From: CBFDBF01 sp050291465
Lineage (GTDB): Bacteria; Pseudomonadota; Gammaproteobacteria; Chromatiales; Chromatiaceae
Assembly (NCBI GenBank): GCA_050291465.1
Contig: JBNKJV010000005.1
Coordinates: 124,001 to 188,000, forward strand
Direction of reading: 5' to 3'
Length of the DNA stretch: 64,000 nt
A program made the translations under genes and the position numbers. Shown here piece after piece: positions 40,373 to 48,940 of the stretch (its first letter is position 1; each line of letters opens with the position of its first letter). The notes below the pieces were generated by a model. That model did not search any database and was not told the DNA's origin. It worked only from the letters and a program-made list of their open reading frames with translations.

Positions 40373-41017
40373 TCACCTGTTTTTCAGCCGCTGAACCAGT
40401 TCGAGATCGTGCTTGGCCGCGGCATAGTCCGGATTTAGATGCAGGGCGTTGCGTATCTCTCGCTCCGCGCTCTCCAGATCGCCTTGCATTATGTATACAC
40501 TTCCCAGTCCATTGTAGGCACCCTCGGTGGGGCGGCGGGCAAGGGCGCGTTTGAAGGCATTTTCGGCATTTCTCAGATATGTCTCGGTGTCGTCCGTCCT
40601 GTTGAGCTTTTGACTGACCAATGCCCAGTCTTTCCACATGTATCCGCGTAGTTCAATCAGCTCAACATCCTCGGGGCCCTGTTGTTCCGCGTGCTTAAGG
40701 TTTCTGTCGGCTTCTTCAAACGAGCGCGAGGCTTCGGCCAGTCTACCAGCCTGAAGAGCTGTCAGTCCTCTGCGTTGAGATGCCCCTATGCGCGCTTTGA
40801 GTTGACTTAGAGAGGGTTGGGTTGCCGTACCGGGCACGGAAGAAGACGGCGCCGGTGAACCTGAGTCAACGCGGGTCGGTTCTACTTTGCGTGGCGGAAA
40901 GACTTTGTCCCAGTTCGCAAACAACGCGCCTCCGAGGGCGCCCACAACAGTGATCAGGGCGACAATAACTTCCGTGCGTACCAAACCACTTCGCTTCTCA
41001 TCTCCATTTGAGCTCAT
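40373..41017 (-). CDS. Membrane-anchored TPR protein
   Basis: A 214-residue protein: a membrane segment (about 16-36, VIVALITVVGALGGALFANW), a Pro/Ser/Thr-rich linker, then TPR repeats (ALQAGRLAEASRSFEEADRNLKHAEQQ; TYLRNAENAFKRALARRPTEGAYNGLGSVYIMQGDLESAEREIRNALHLNPDY). ATG 41017 with AAAGGA upstream was chosen over one nine codons earlier. Role unknown; a scaffold for protein contacts is the usual TPR function. Confidence 0.75.
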   Translation of the reverse strand: MSSNGDEKRSGLVRTEVIVALITVVGALGGALFANWDKVFPPRKVEPTRVDSGSPAPSSSVPGTATQPSLSQLKARIGASQRRGLTALQAGRLAEASRSFEEADRNLKHAEQQGPEDVELIELRGYMWKDWALVSQKLNRTDDTETYLRNAENAFKRALARRPTEGAYNGLGSVYIMQGDLESAEREIRNALHLNPDYAAAKHDLELVQRLKNR

Positions 41018-41095
41018 GGCTGTTCCTTTATCTGGGGTTGTCAAATATCCTGTTTCCCGGGTCTGACGTGGAAAATATCCCGGTTGAAGCGTTAG

Positions 41096-41707
41096 CTAGC
41101 GATTGTATTTATTATCGTAAAATGAGTCCTTAATAAAATCAGCTTCTTCGTAGTCAAAAAGGACTATCGGTTTTTCATCCAACATAACCTGCCAGCCCTC
41201 TGGCAATAGGAAAAAATCACCGGATGACGGAAACAGACAAAAGAGTTCCCATAGGCTTCTGACTTCCAAGTTAGCAGTATCGTTTACATCAAGAGCGCTG
41301 TCCAATGCGCCAAAAAACCAACCTGAACCCATACCTTCTTTCGGCCATGATCTGTTCATGAACACCCTGCTGCATTGCCCGATGTCTTTAACTACTGTTG
41401 CAGTCTGGCGAAAATTACATCCGCTACCTTCGACACCAAAGCTGTCTGCAATATACTTTTGCCTGGCTACCAGATTAATGCTGTCTGATGAGTCTTCTAT
41501 GAATCTTATGGGCATAGCGCCGAACTCAGGAGAATATATTTTTAGCTTCCCCTCGATTTCCAGAATTTTTAGAAATACCCAGGAAAACTGAATAAATTCG
41601 CTATCTGAATAACCGTCTATTTCATTTGCCCTATCCAGTAAGTAGCCTTGAAGGATGTCAAGGGCGGGTTCAATAGCGTTTGGGGCGTAAATCTCGGGAA
41701 TATTCAT
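41096..41707 (-). CDS. Imm33/DUF2185-like protein (possible immunity protein)
   Basis: A 203-residue soluble acidic protein. The C-terminal half resembles DUF2185/Imm33 domains: CSRVFMNRSWPKEGMGSGWFFGALDSALDVND, LWELFCLFPSSGDFFLLPEGWQVMLDE. In polymorphic toxin systems such proteins neutralise partner toxins. No toxin gene is next to it. The DNA is more AT-rich than the core. Recognition is from pattern only, so moderate. Confidence 0.5.
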   Translation of the reverse strand: MNIPEIYAPNAIEPALDILQGYLLDRANEIDGYSDSEFIQFSWVFLKILEIEGKLKIYSPEFGAMPIRFIEDSSDSINLVARQKYIADSFGVEGSGCNFRQTATVVKDIGQCSRVFMNRSWPKEGMGSGWFFGALDSALDVNDTANLEVRSLWELFCLFPSSGDFFLLPEGWQVMLDEKPIVLFDYEEADFIKDSFYDNKYNR

Positions 41708-41739
41708 GGTTTTCTGCCGGCCAACCTATATTTAGGTGA

Positions 41740-42126
41740 TTACATATTTCCCCATTGTGACAAATCCTCCACCGGTCGCGGCAGTCGGCCTTCCAGCCAT
41801 TCCGCGCATGTTTCGGGGCGGAACTTCGGATCATGGCACTCGATGACCCACGATAAATATTCTTCCGGGCCGCCGTTCATGTAGGGAGGTGGAGAGACCG
41901 GCTGAAAACGGGTCGGCAGCCGATCGTCCATGGACAGGTGGTTGAGCACATGGCCGAGCTCCTGAACAGTATGCCAGGCCAGATCATGGTTTATATCAAT
42001 TACGAATTTCACCCACCAGCGGCCATCATCTTCTGAGCCCTTTCCGATCTCTCCTGTGATCGCGGGTATCCTGGATAGATAATTGGTGAGTATGTTAAAT
42101 GCATTGTCGTCCGTTTCTTTTTGCAT
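41740..42126 (-). CDS. Hypothetical protein in possible immunity cassette
   Basis: A 128-residue acidic protein (start ATG 42126). It shows WWVKFVIDINHDLAWHTVQELGHVLNHLSMDDRLPTRFQPVSPPPYMNGGPEEYLSWVIE and ends EWLEGRLPRPVEDLSQWGNM. I do not recognise it with certainty; the acidic, Trp-rich, compact nature is like many immunity proteins. It is 32 bases upstream of the Imm33-like gene on the same strand. The open frame extends upstream but overlaps the next gene. Confidence 0.5.
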   Translation of the reverse strand: MQKETDDNAFNILTNYLSRIPAITGEIGKGSEDDGRWWVKFVIDINHDLAWHTVQELGHVLNHLSMDDRLPTRFQPVSPPPYMNGGPEEYLSWVIECHDPKFRPETCAEWLEGRLPRPVEDLSQWGNM

Positions 42127-42241
42127 GCATTGTCTCTCTTCTGCAGCTCCAGCGGTGTCGTGGATGGTGTGCCGGAGAGAGCGGCGGTTCTCCGGGATAT
42201 CTTTGAGCTGAAATCGTGGTCTGATCCAAATTAATTGTTGC

Positions 42242-42532
42242 CTAGGGGCTCCATTTTTTGTGGGCCTCTGCGTCATAACCAAAACCAGCTGACATGAATA
42301 GATCCCGGTAGTCGGTATTTGCTAGAGAGATGGCGTCATGCAGTACTTTCATATCGCCATTACTGATTTTCAGCGCTGATAGCCAGACCCTTTCAAGATC
42401 CTCCTGAGACCAATCACTGCAACCGGGAACATCGTTGGAGCATTGTTCCCTTAGAAGTCTTTCCGCTTCTTTCGCGTCATCTCCATTATACAGCGCGGCA
42501 ATGGCGGATTTTGTTTTGTTTGATAGCTCCAT
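42242..42532 (-). CDS. Small hypothetical protein upstream of immunity-like genes
   Basis: A 96-residue helical protein: MELSNKTKSAIAALYNGDDAKEAERLLREQCSNDVPGCSDWSQEDLERVWLSALKISNGD. Not recognised. It leads the three-gene minus-strand group 41096-42532 and could be another immunity-type gene. Confidence 0.5.
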   Translation of the reverse strand: MELSNKTKSAIAALYNGDDAKEAERLLREQCSNDVPGCSDWSQEDLERVWLSALKISNGDMKVLHDAISLANTDYRDLFMSAGFGYDAEAHKKWSP

Positions 42533-42809
42533 TCTTGGTGCTCTCTACCACGATATTTAAATCGTCGAGTCCTGCATTCCTGGTATCAACGATTACGCAT
42601 AGTTCAGATGCGTCGGACTGATCGGGGAAAGCGGGATATCGCCTTTCTCGCCGCAAAAAACCAGTAAAGTCCCTACGGATATTACCATAGAGCAGCGGGA
42701 GCGGGAGGAACGGTGTTCCTGAGGTCTGCCGGCTTGACGTTGTCGGAATGCTTGCCGATACTCGAGGTATATAAAACTATAAAACCACAACCAAAGAGGT
42801 AATGAGGAA

Positions 42810-43250
42810 ATGTCGGAAATTGATAAAAAGGATGCGCTGGAAAAGTTGCGCAAGGCCAAAGGAGCTCATATCAAGTGGCGCGCATACGCCCAGGCCATGG
42901 TGTCAGGCGTGCCGGTCAGCAATGAGAAGATCCCGGTGGAACATACCGCCTGTGTTTTCGGCCGCTGGTACCACGGCGAGGGCCAGTTGAAGCTCGGCCA
43001 TCTCGCTTCCTATGAAGGGATCTATACCCCGCACGAGATGCTGCACGAGATCTACAAGCGTATTTTCGATGTGATCCACAGCCCGGATACCGGGGCGATC
43101 AGGAAGCTTTTTTCCACCAAAGGTGCCCGTGAGAACCAGCGGATGGAACTGGCGCGTAACTATATGGAAGAGCTGGTGGGTGTTTCCGAGACCCTGCTGC
43201 GGGCGCTGGATATCCTGGAAGAGGAGATCAGGGAACTGCCGGACAGCTGA
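42810..43250 (+). CDS. Stand-alone CZB (zinc-binding chemoreceptor-type) domain protein
   Basis: A 146-residue four-helix CZB protein. Zinc ligand motifs: the N-terminal His (AHIKWRAYAQAM), HTACVFGRWYHGEGQ with the conserved Cys-x-FGxWY, and a later His pair (PHEMLHEIYKRIFDVIH). CZB domains bind zinc through a His3-Cys site and sense zinc or hypochlorite, usually fused to chemoreceptors or diguanylate cyclases; here the domain is free. No partner gene adjoins. Confidence 0.85.
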   Translation: MSEIDKKDALEKLRKAKGAHIKWRAYAQAMVSGVPVSNEKIPVEHTACVFGRWYHGEGQLKLGHLASYEGIYTPHEMLHEIYKRIFDVIHSPDTGAIRKLFSTKGARENQRMELARNYMEELVGVSETLLRALDILEEEIRELPDS

Positions 43251-43329
43251 GTTCCCGGGAGGCAGGACGCTGGAAAATATCCCCTATAGCGTGTAAGCTA
43301 CCGTCCCCTTTGGAAATTTTTTCTCCTCC

Positions 43330-44676
43330 GTGGCCGGAAAGCTCCACATAAAAACCTTCGGTTGTCAGATGAATGAGTATGACTCCGCCAAGATCGCGGA
43401 TCTGCTCAGGGAGTCCCATGGCCTGGAATTGACCGACGTGGCGGAGCAGGCGGACGTACTGCTTCTCAACACCTGTTCCATCCGGGAGAAGGCCCAGGAG
43501 AAGGTGTTCTCCCAGCTGGGTCGCTGGCGCCCCTGGAAAAAGCGCCGTCCGGGGCTGGTGATCGGTGTCGGCGGATGCGTAGCGAGCCAGGAGGGGGAGG
43601 CGATCCGGGAGCGGGCCCCCTATGTGGATCTGGTGTTCGGGCCCCAGACCCTGCACCGGCTGCCGCAGATGCTGACCATGGCACAGCGGGAGCAGGTGCC
43701 GTTGGTGGATGTGTCGTTCCCCGAGATCGAGAAGTTCGACAGCCTGCCGGAGCCACGTGCCGACGGTCCCGGTGCCTTTGTCTCAATCATGGAGGGGTGT
43801 TCCAAGTACTGCACCTACTGCGTGGTCCCCTACACCCGGGGCGAGGAGATAAGCCGTCCGCTGGAGGATGTGATGACGGAGGTGGAGAGTCTGGCGCGGC
43901 AGGGGGTGCGGGAGGTCAATCTCCTGGGGCAGAACGTCAATGCCTATCGCGGCCTGATGGAGGACGGAGAACACGCCGATCTGGCCCTGCTGATCCATCT
44001 CGTGTCCGCGGTGGAGGGTATCGATCGCATTCGTTTCACCACCTCCCACCCGGTGGAGTTTTCCGATCGCCTGATCGCGGCCTTTGCCGAGGTCCCGGAG
44101 CTGGTCAGCCATCTGCACCTGCCGGTACAGAGCGGTTCGGATCGCATCCTGGCCATGATGAAACGGGGCCATTCGGCCTATGATTACAAGGCGAAGATCC
44201 GGCGTCTGCGGGAGGCGCGCCCGGATATCAGCCTTTCTTCCGATTTCATTGTCGGTTTCCCCGGGGAGACGGACGAAGATTTTGCACGCACCATGGAGCT
44301 GATTGAGGAAATCGGCTTCGACAACTCCTTCAGTTTTATCTTCAGCGCCCGTCCCGGTACGCCGGCAGCGGATCTCCCGGATGACGTACCCCTGGAGACG
44401 AAGCAGGCGCGGCTGGAGCGGTTGCAGCACCGGATAAACGAGATGGCGCAGCAGATCAGTCGCCGCATGGTGGGAAGCACCCAACGGGTGCTGGTGGAGC
44501 GCCCATCGCGTAAGGACCCGGGGCAACTGGCGGGTCGTACCGAGAACAACCGGGTGGTGAATTTTGACGGGTCGGCCGATCTGATCGGGCGGTTCGTGGA
44601 TCTGCGCATTACCGAGGCCCTGCCCAACTCCCTGCGCGGGGAGCTGGTGGACCCGCCCCTGGCGCAAAGCGCCTGA
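43330..44676 (+). CDS. miaB: tRNA-2-methylthio-N6-dimethylallyladenosine synthase
   Basis: A 448-residue radical SAM methylthiotransferase with GTG start. The auxiliary [4Fe-4S] ligands Cys12, Cys49 and Cys83, the radical SAM triad Cys157-x3-Cys161-x2-Cys164 (CSKYCTYC) and the C-terminal TRAM domain are present. It converts i6A37 to ms2i6A37 in tRNAs reading UNN codons. It heads the conserved miaB-phoH-ybeY-corC-lnt block. Confidence 0.96.
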   Translation: MAGKLHIKTFGCQMNEYDSAKIADLLRESHGLELTDVAEQADVLLLNTCSIREKAQEKVFSQLGRWRPWKKRRPGLVIGVGGCVASQEGEAIRERAPYVDLVFGPQTLHRLPQMLTMAQREQVPLVDVSFPEIEKFDSLPEPRADGPGAFVSIMEGCSKYCTYCVVPYTRGEEISRPLEDVMTEVESLARQGVREVNLLGQNVNAYRGLMEDGEHADLALLIHLVSAVEGIDRIRFTTSHPVEFSDRLIAAFAEVPELVSHLHLPVQSGSDRILAMMKRGHSAYDYKAKIRRLREARPDISLSSDFIVGFPGETDEDFARTMELIEEIGFDNSFSFIFSARPGTPAADLPDDVPLETKQARLERLQHRINEMAQQISRRMVGSTQRVLVERPSRKDPGQLAGRTENNRVVNFDGSADLIGRFVDLRITEALPNSLRGELVDPPLAQSA

Positions 44677-44693
44677 TCGAGGAGAGTTTTTTT

Positions 44694-44828
44694 ACCACAG
44701 AGGACACAGAGAACACAGAGAGTTGGAATACGAAATGCAAACTGAGCAATCAGCCGGATACCCTGCAGTAATCCATGGGTAATGTGCTTTTGCTACTATT
44801 GCTCCGTGTCCTCTGTGTTCTCCGTGGT
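44694..44828. repeat. CACAGAG/CTCCGTG inverted repeat
   Basis: Left arm ACCACAGAGGACACAGAGAA (44694-44721), right arm CTCCGTGTCCTCTGTGTTCT (44802-44828) closing with CCGTGGT. It fills the miaB-phoH gap and belongs to the same family as 11270-11377. Confidence 0.8.
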
Positions 44829-44849
44829 TAATTAAGTCAAGATATTCCA

Positions 44850-45833
44850 GTGTCAGAACACCCCGAATCCATCGATCTCGTCCTTACCCCCGAAGACAAC
44901 CATCGGTTGGCCAACCTCTGCGGCCAGCTAGATGAGCACCTGCGCCAGATCGAGCGCCGGCTGGGGGTGGAGATCAATAACCGCGGCAACCGCTTCCGGC
45001 TGATCGGTGAGCCGGATGCCATCCGTGCCTCCGAGGAAGTGCTGCGTGGGCTCTACGAGCATGCCCGGGAGGAGGTGCTGACCCCGGAACAGATCCACCT
45101 CTATCTGCAAGAGTCGGGTATCGAGGCGCTGTTGCGGGAAGAGACGGAGGAGAACGTGCCGGAGGTGGTGATCAAGACCCGTCGGGGTCTGGTGCGGCCG
45201 CGCGGTCCTAACCAACGGGAGTATCTGCACCGCATCGTCACCCACGATATCAACTTCGGAATCGGCCCGGCCGGCACCGGCAAGACCTACCTGGCTGTGG
45301 CCTGTGCAGTGGATGCCCTGGAACGGGATCAGGTGCGGCGGGTGCTGCTGGTGCGCCCGGCGGTGGAGGCCGGGGAGCGGCTCGGTTTCCTGCCGGGGGA
45401 TCTGACCCAGAAGATCGATCCCTACCTGCGGCCGCTGTACGACGCCCTGTACGAAATGCTCGGTTTCGAGCGGGTGGCGAGGCTTATCGAACGTAACGTG
45501 ATCGAGGTGGCGCCCCTGGCCTATATGCGCGGGCGCACCCTGAACGAGTCCTTTATCATCCTGGACGAGGCCCAGAACACTACGCCGGAACAGATGAAGA
45601 TGTTCCTGACCCGGATCGGCTTCGGTTCCACCGCCGTGATCACTGGGGATATCACCCAGGTGGACCTGCCCCGGGGCCAGACCTCGGGACTGCGTCAGGC
45701 CTCGGAGGTGCTGGCCAAGGTGGAGGGCATCAGCTTCACCTTCTTCAACGCCAGGGATGTGGTGCGTCATCCCCTGGTGCTGCGGATTGTGAATGCGTAC
45801 GATGATCACGACCGTAAACGGGAGCGGAAGTGA
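44850..45833 (+). CDS. ybeZ: PhoH-like ATPase
   Basis: A 327-residue PhoH-family ATPase with GTG start. It has a KH-like N-terminal part (about 20-80), Walker A GPAGTGKTYLAVA and Walker B SFIILDEAQNTTPEQMK, with ITGDITQVDLPRGQTSGL as the next motif. YbeZ works with YbeY in rRNA handling. The GTG start of ybeY overlaps its end by four bases. Confidence 0.93.
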   Translation: MSEHPESIDLVLTPEDNHRLANLCGQLDEHLRQIERRLGVEINNRGNRFRLIGEPDAIRASEEVLRGLYEHAREEVLTPEQIHLYLQESGIEALLREETEENVPEVVIKTRRGLVRPRGPNQREYLHRIVTHDINFGIGPAGTGKTYLAVACAVDALERDQVRRVLLVRPAVEAGERLGFLPGDLTQKIDPYLRPLYDALYEMLGFERVARLIERNVIEVAPLAYMRGRTLNESFIILDEAQNTTPEQMKMFLTRIGFGSTAVITGDITQVDLPRGQTSGLRQASEVLAKVEGISFTFFNARDVVRHPLVLRIVNAYDDHDRKRERK

Positions 45834-46279
45834 ATCTGGATCTGGATATCCAGTACGCCTCCGCCCTGGAGGAGAGTGCCCCCTCCGAAGCGGAGTTTCG
45901 CGCCTGGGTGGAACGGGCCCTGGCCGGGCGCCGGAAGGAAGCGGAGCTGGCCATACGGCTGGTGGACGAAGAGGAGAGCCGGCAGCTGAATCACAGATAT
46001 CGGGACAAAGACCGGCCCACCAACGTGCTCTCCTTTCCCGCGGATCTGCCGGCAGTGGTGGACAGTCCGCTGTTGGGGGACCTGGTGATTTGTACCCCGG
46101 TGGTGCTGCGGGAAGCGCGGGAACAGGGCAAAACCGCGGACGCCCACTGGGCTCACATGGTTGTGCACGGGGTATTGCATCTGTTGGGCTATGACCATCA
46201 GAATGCGGAACAGGCGGCCGAAATGGAGGCCATGGAAAGGGAGATCCTGGGCAGCATGGACCTGCCGGATCCTTATTAA
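45830..46279 (+). CDS. ybeY: Endoribonuclease YbeY
   Basis: A 149-residue YbeY with GTG start. Zinc site His113-x3-His117-x5-His123 in HMVVHGVLHLLGYDH; the conserved Arg-containing RDKDRPTNVLSFP precedes it. It matures the 16S rRNA 3' end and takes part in ribosome quality control. Overlaps phoH by four bases and precedes corC. Confidence 0.95.
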   Translation: MNLDLDIQYASALEESAPSEAEFRAWVERALAGRRKEAELAIRLVDEEESRQLNHRYRDKDRPTNVLSFPADLPAVVDSPLLGDLVICTPVVLREAREQGKTADAHWAHMVVHGVLHLLGYDHQNAEQAAEMEAMEREILGSMDLPDPY

Positions 46280-46294
46280 TAAAGTACAAGAGGC

Positions 46295-47155
46295 ATGAAT
46301 AGCGACGACTCCAACCCTAGAAACGGTTCGTTTCCGAAATCCTGGATCAAGAGACTGCTGCGGAGCATCGGCAACGAACCGGAAAACAAGGAAGAACTGA
46401 TAGAGCTGCTGCGGGACGCCAAGCAGCGGGCCCTGCTCGATACCAAGGCGCTCTCCATGATGGAGGGTGTGCTGCAGGTGTCGGAGATGCGGGTACGGGA
46501 CATCATGATTCCCCGCGCAAACATGGTGGTAGTGGAGCGGGATGCGCCGCTGGATCAGATCCTCCCTATTGTCATCGATTCTGCCCATTCCCGTTTTCCG
46601 GTCATCGACGACGACCGCAGCGAAGTGGTGGGTATCCTGATGGCGAAGGATCTGTTGGCTTACAGTATGGAAGGCGGGCGCCGGTTCGATATGCGCGACC
46701 TGCTAAGAGCGGCGGTATTCGTGCCGGAGAGTAAACGCCTCAACGTCCTGCTCAATGAGTTTCGCGCCAGCCGCAACCACATGGCCATCGTGGTGGATGA
46801 GTATGGTGCTGCTGCCGGCCTGGTGACCATCGAGGATGTGCTGGAGCAGATCGTCGGCGAGATCGAGGATGAGCATGATATCGAAGAGGGCACCTCCATC
46901 CTCAAGCGTAGCGAGACCGAGTTCACCGCCAAGGCCCACACCTCGATAGAGGACTTCAACGACTATTTCGGTGTCGACATGGCGGACGACGAGTTTGATA
47001 CCATCGCCGGCCTGGTGACCAAGGCGCTGGGGCATATGCCGAAGCGGGGCGAGAAGGTGGATATCGAGCGGTTCCGGTTCAAGGTGCTGCGCGCCGACAG
47101 CCGGCGTATTCATCTGCTCAGTATCCGAGTGCTGCCCCAGATCGAGCAGGAGTAG
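46295..47155 (+). CDS. corC: CorC/YbeX CBS-domain protein
   Basis: A 286-residue cytosolic CorC/HlyC family protein: N-terminal helical part, two CBS domains (about 70-190, MRVRDIMIPRANMVVVERDAPL and FVPESKRLNVLLNEFRASRNHMAIVVDEYGAAAGLVTIEDVLEQIVGEIEDEHD) and the C-terminal CorC_HlyC domain (about 200-280). It is linked to magnesium/cobalt efflux and, in this operon, ribosome-linked functions. Position before lnt is conserved in gammaproteobacteria. Confidence 0.93.
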   Translation: MNSDDSNPRNGSFPKSWIKRLLRSIGNEPENKEELIELLRDAKQRALLDTKALSMMEGVLQVSEMRVRDIMIPRANMVVVERDAPLDQILPIVIDSAHSRFPVIDDDRSEVVGILMAKDLLAYSMEGGRRFDMRDLLRAAVFVPESKRLNVLLNEFRASRNHMAIVVDEYGAAAGLVTIEDVLEQIVGEIEDEHDIEEGTSILKRSETEFTAKAHTSIEDFNDYFGVDMADDEFDTIAGLVTKALGHMPKRGEKVDIERFRFKVLRADSRRIHLLSIRVLPQIEQE

Positions 47156-47165
47156 TCAGTTTTTC

Positions 47166-47246
47166 AACACAGAGGCCACAGGGCGGTCGGTTTGACCTAT
47201 CACCCGCGGGGAGAAATGTTTGTGATCCTCCGTGCTCTCCGTGGTT
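47166..47246. repeat. CACAGAG/CTCCGTG inverted repeat (short)
   Basis: Left arm AACACAGAGGCCACAGG and right arm CCTCCGTGCTCTCCGTGGTT in the corC-lnt gap; a shorter, more decayed member of the family. Confidence 0.6.
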
Positions 47247-47311
47247 GAGGATAAGAATAACGCGACCTCTGATCAGGGGCTTCTTAACTAACAACCGAGG
47301 TTTTTCGGCTC

Positions 47312-48811
47312 ATGCTGTTATTGAATAACTGGAAGCGAAACCTGGTTGCCTTCGGGTCCGGCGCCTCCACCGTCTTGGCCTTCGCGCCCTTCTACCTGGC
47401 TCCTTTTGCCTTCCTGGGTCCAGGTATGCTGCTCTATATCTGGCTCCGGGCCGATCCCCGCCAGGCCTTCCGAGAGGGGTGGCTGTTCGGGCTGGGGCTG
47501 CTCGGGTTCGGGGTGTTCTGGATGCATATCAGCATCGATCAGTTCGGTAATGTGGGAACCGGGCTGGCCATTGCGTTTACCCTGCTGTTCGTGGTCGTCA
47601 TGGCGCTCTTTTACGGCCTGGCCGGCTGGCTTGGACGGCGGCTGGCGGGTGAGAACCGGCAGGGACCGGCGCTGGTTATATCGCTCTCTGCCTGGGGGTT
47701 GCTGGAGTGGGTGCGCGGGTGGTTTCTCGGGGGGTTTCCCTGGCTGGCGCTGGGCTACTCCCAGACCGATACGCCCTTGAAGGGATTTGCGCCGCTGCTG
47801 GGGGTTTACGGTGTCGGTCTGGCGGTACTGGTCACCGCCGGGCTCCTGGTCTGGGCCCTGCAGACCACGGACCGTCGCCGCATCATTGCCGTTTCTCTAC
47901 TGGTTCTGCTCTGGGTTGCCGGATGGGGCCTGGGCCGGTACCCGTGGACCCGGCCCCTGGGGGATCCTCTCAAGGTCACGCTCATCCAGGGCAATATCCC
48001 GCAGGAGACCAAGTGGAAGCTGGAGCAGCTCCGGCCGACCCTGGACATCTATGTGGACAATACCCTGGCCAATTGGGACAGTGATCTCATCATCTGGCCC
48101 GAGACCGCCATGCCGGCCTATCGGCACCAACTGGAAAAGGATGTCATCAAACCCCTTTCGGAAGTGGCCCGGGAGGAAAACACCCAGCTCCTGGTGGGGG
48201 TGCCGGTATGGACGTCGGGAGAGAAACGTTATTACAACGCCATGCTGGCCATGGGGGTCAACGAGGGGGAGTATTTTAAGCGCCATCTGGTTCCCTTCGG
48301 GGAGTTCATGCCCATGAAGGGGCTACTGGGGCCGTTGCTGAGCTGGCTGGATATCCCCATGTCCGATTTTTCCGCCGGTACTCAGGAGAGACCGTTGCTG
48401 ACGCTGGGGGGGTATCCGGCCGGTATCTCCATCTGCTATGAGGACGCCTTCGGCGAAGAGGTCATCGAGGCCCTGCCGGATGCGGCTTTTCTGGTCAACG
48501 CCAGCAATGACGCCTGGTTCGGCGACTCCCTGGCACTACCGCAACATCTGCAGATCGCCCGTATGCGTGCCCTGGAGACCGGGCGCTATATGCTGCGTTC
48601 GACCAATACCGGCATTTCCGCCATCATCGGGCCGGACGGTGCGGTGCTGGATTACTCTCCCATCTTCCGGAGGTATGTGCTTAAAGGTGAGTTCCAGCCC
48701 ATGCAGGGTATGACCCCCTACGCCCGGGTCGGCAACCTGGCCGTCGTGCTGTTGCTGTTTCTGTTGCTGGGGGGTGCTTATGCGGTAGGTCGGAAAAAGC
48801 GGGGGTCCTAG
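47312..48811 (+). CDS. lnt: Apolipoprotein N-acyltransferase
   Basis: A 499-residue Lnt, with six or seven N-terminal membrane segments and a carbon-nitrogen hydrolase domain (about 215-455). The Glu is in IIWPETAMPAY, the Lys region is FGEFMPMKG, and the nucleophilic Cys is in GISICYEDAFGEEV. It adds the third acyl chain to bacterial lipoproteins in the periplasmic face of the inner membrane. Last gene of the miaB-lnt block. Confidence 0.96.
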   Translation: MLLLNNWKRNLVAFGSGASTVLAFAPFYLAPFAFLGPGMLLYIWLRADPRQAFREGWLFGLGLLGFGVFWMHISIDQFGNVGTGLAIAFTLLFVVVMALFYGLAGWLGRRLAGENRQGPALVISLSAWGLLEWVRGWFLGGFPWLALGYSQTDTPLKGFAPLLGVYGVGLAVLVTAGLLVWALQTTDRRRIIAVSLLVLLWVAGWGLGRYPWTRPLGDPLKVTLIQGNIPQETKWKLEQLRPTLDIYVDNTLANWDSDLIIWPETAMPAYRHQLEKDVIKPLSEVAREENTQLLVGVPVWTSGEKRYYNAMLAMGVNEGEYFKRHLVPFGEFMPMKGLLGPLLSWLDIPMSDFSAGTQERPLLTLGGYPAGISICYEDAFGEEVIEALPDAAFLVNASNDAWFGDSLALPQHLQIARMRALETGRYMLRSTNTGISAIIGPDGAVLDYSPIFRRYVLKGEFQPMQGMTPYARVGNLAVVLLLFLLLGGAYAVGRKKRGS

Positions 48812-48831
48812 CCGGGCAAAAGATCGAGTAT

Positions 48832-48897
48832 TAACGCAAAGGCGCAAAGACCCAGAGTTTTCAAATAAATCAGGCCCTTTGTATCTCCGCGTTTGAT
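48832..48897. repeat. Decayed CACGGAG-type repeat
   Basis: TTAACGCAAAGGCGCAAAGACCCAGAG and, 40 bases on, TATCTCCGCGTTTGATT. It resembles the left and right arms of 62269-62352 but is partial. Confidence 0.45.
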
Positions 48898-48940
48898 TTC
48901 CGGCGGCTTTGATCGCGCCGTGGTCGGTTCCTCACGCTAT

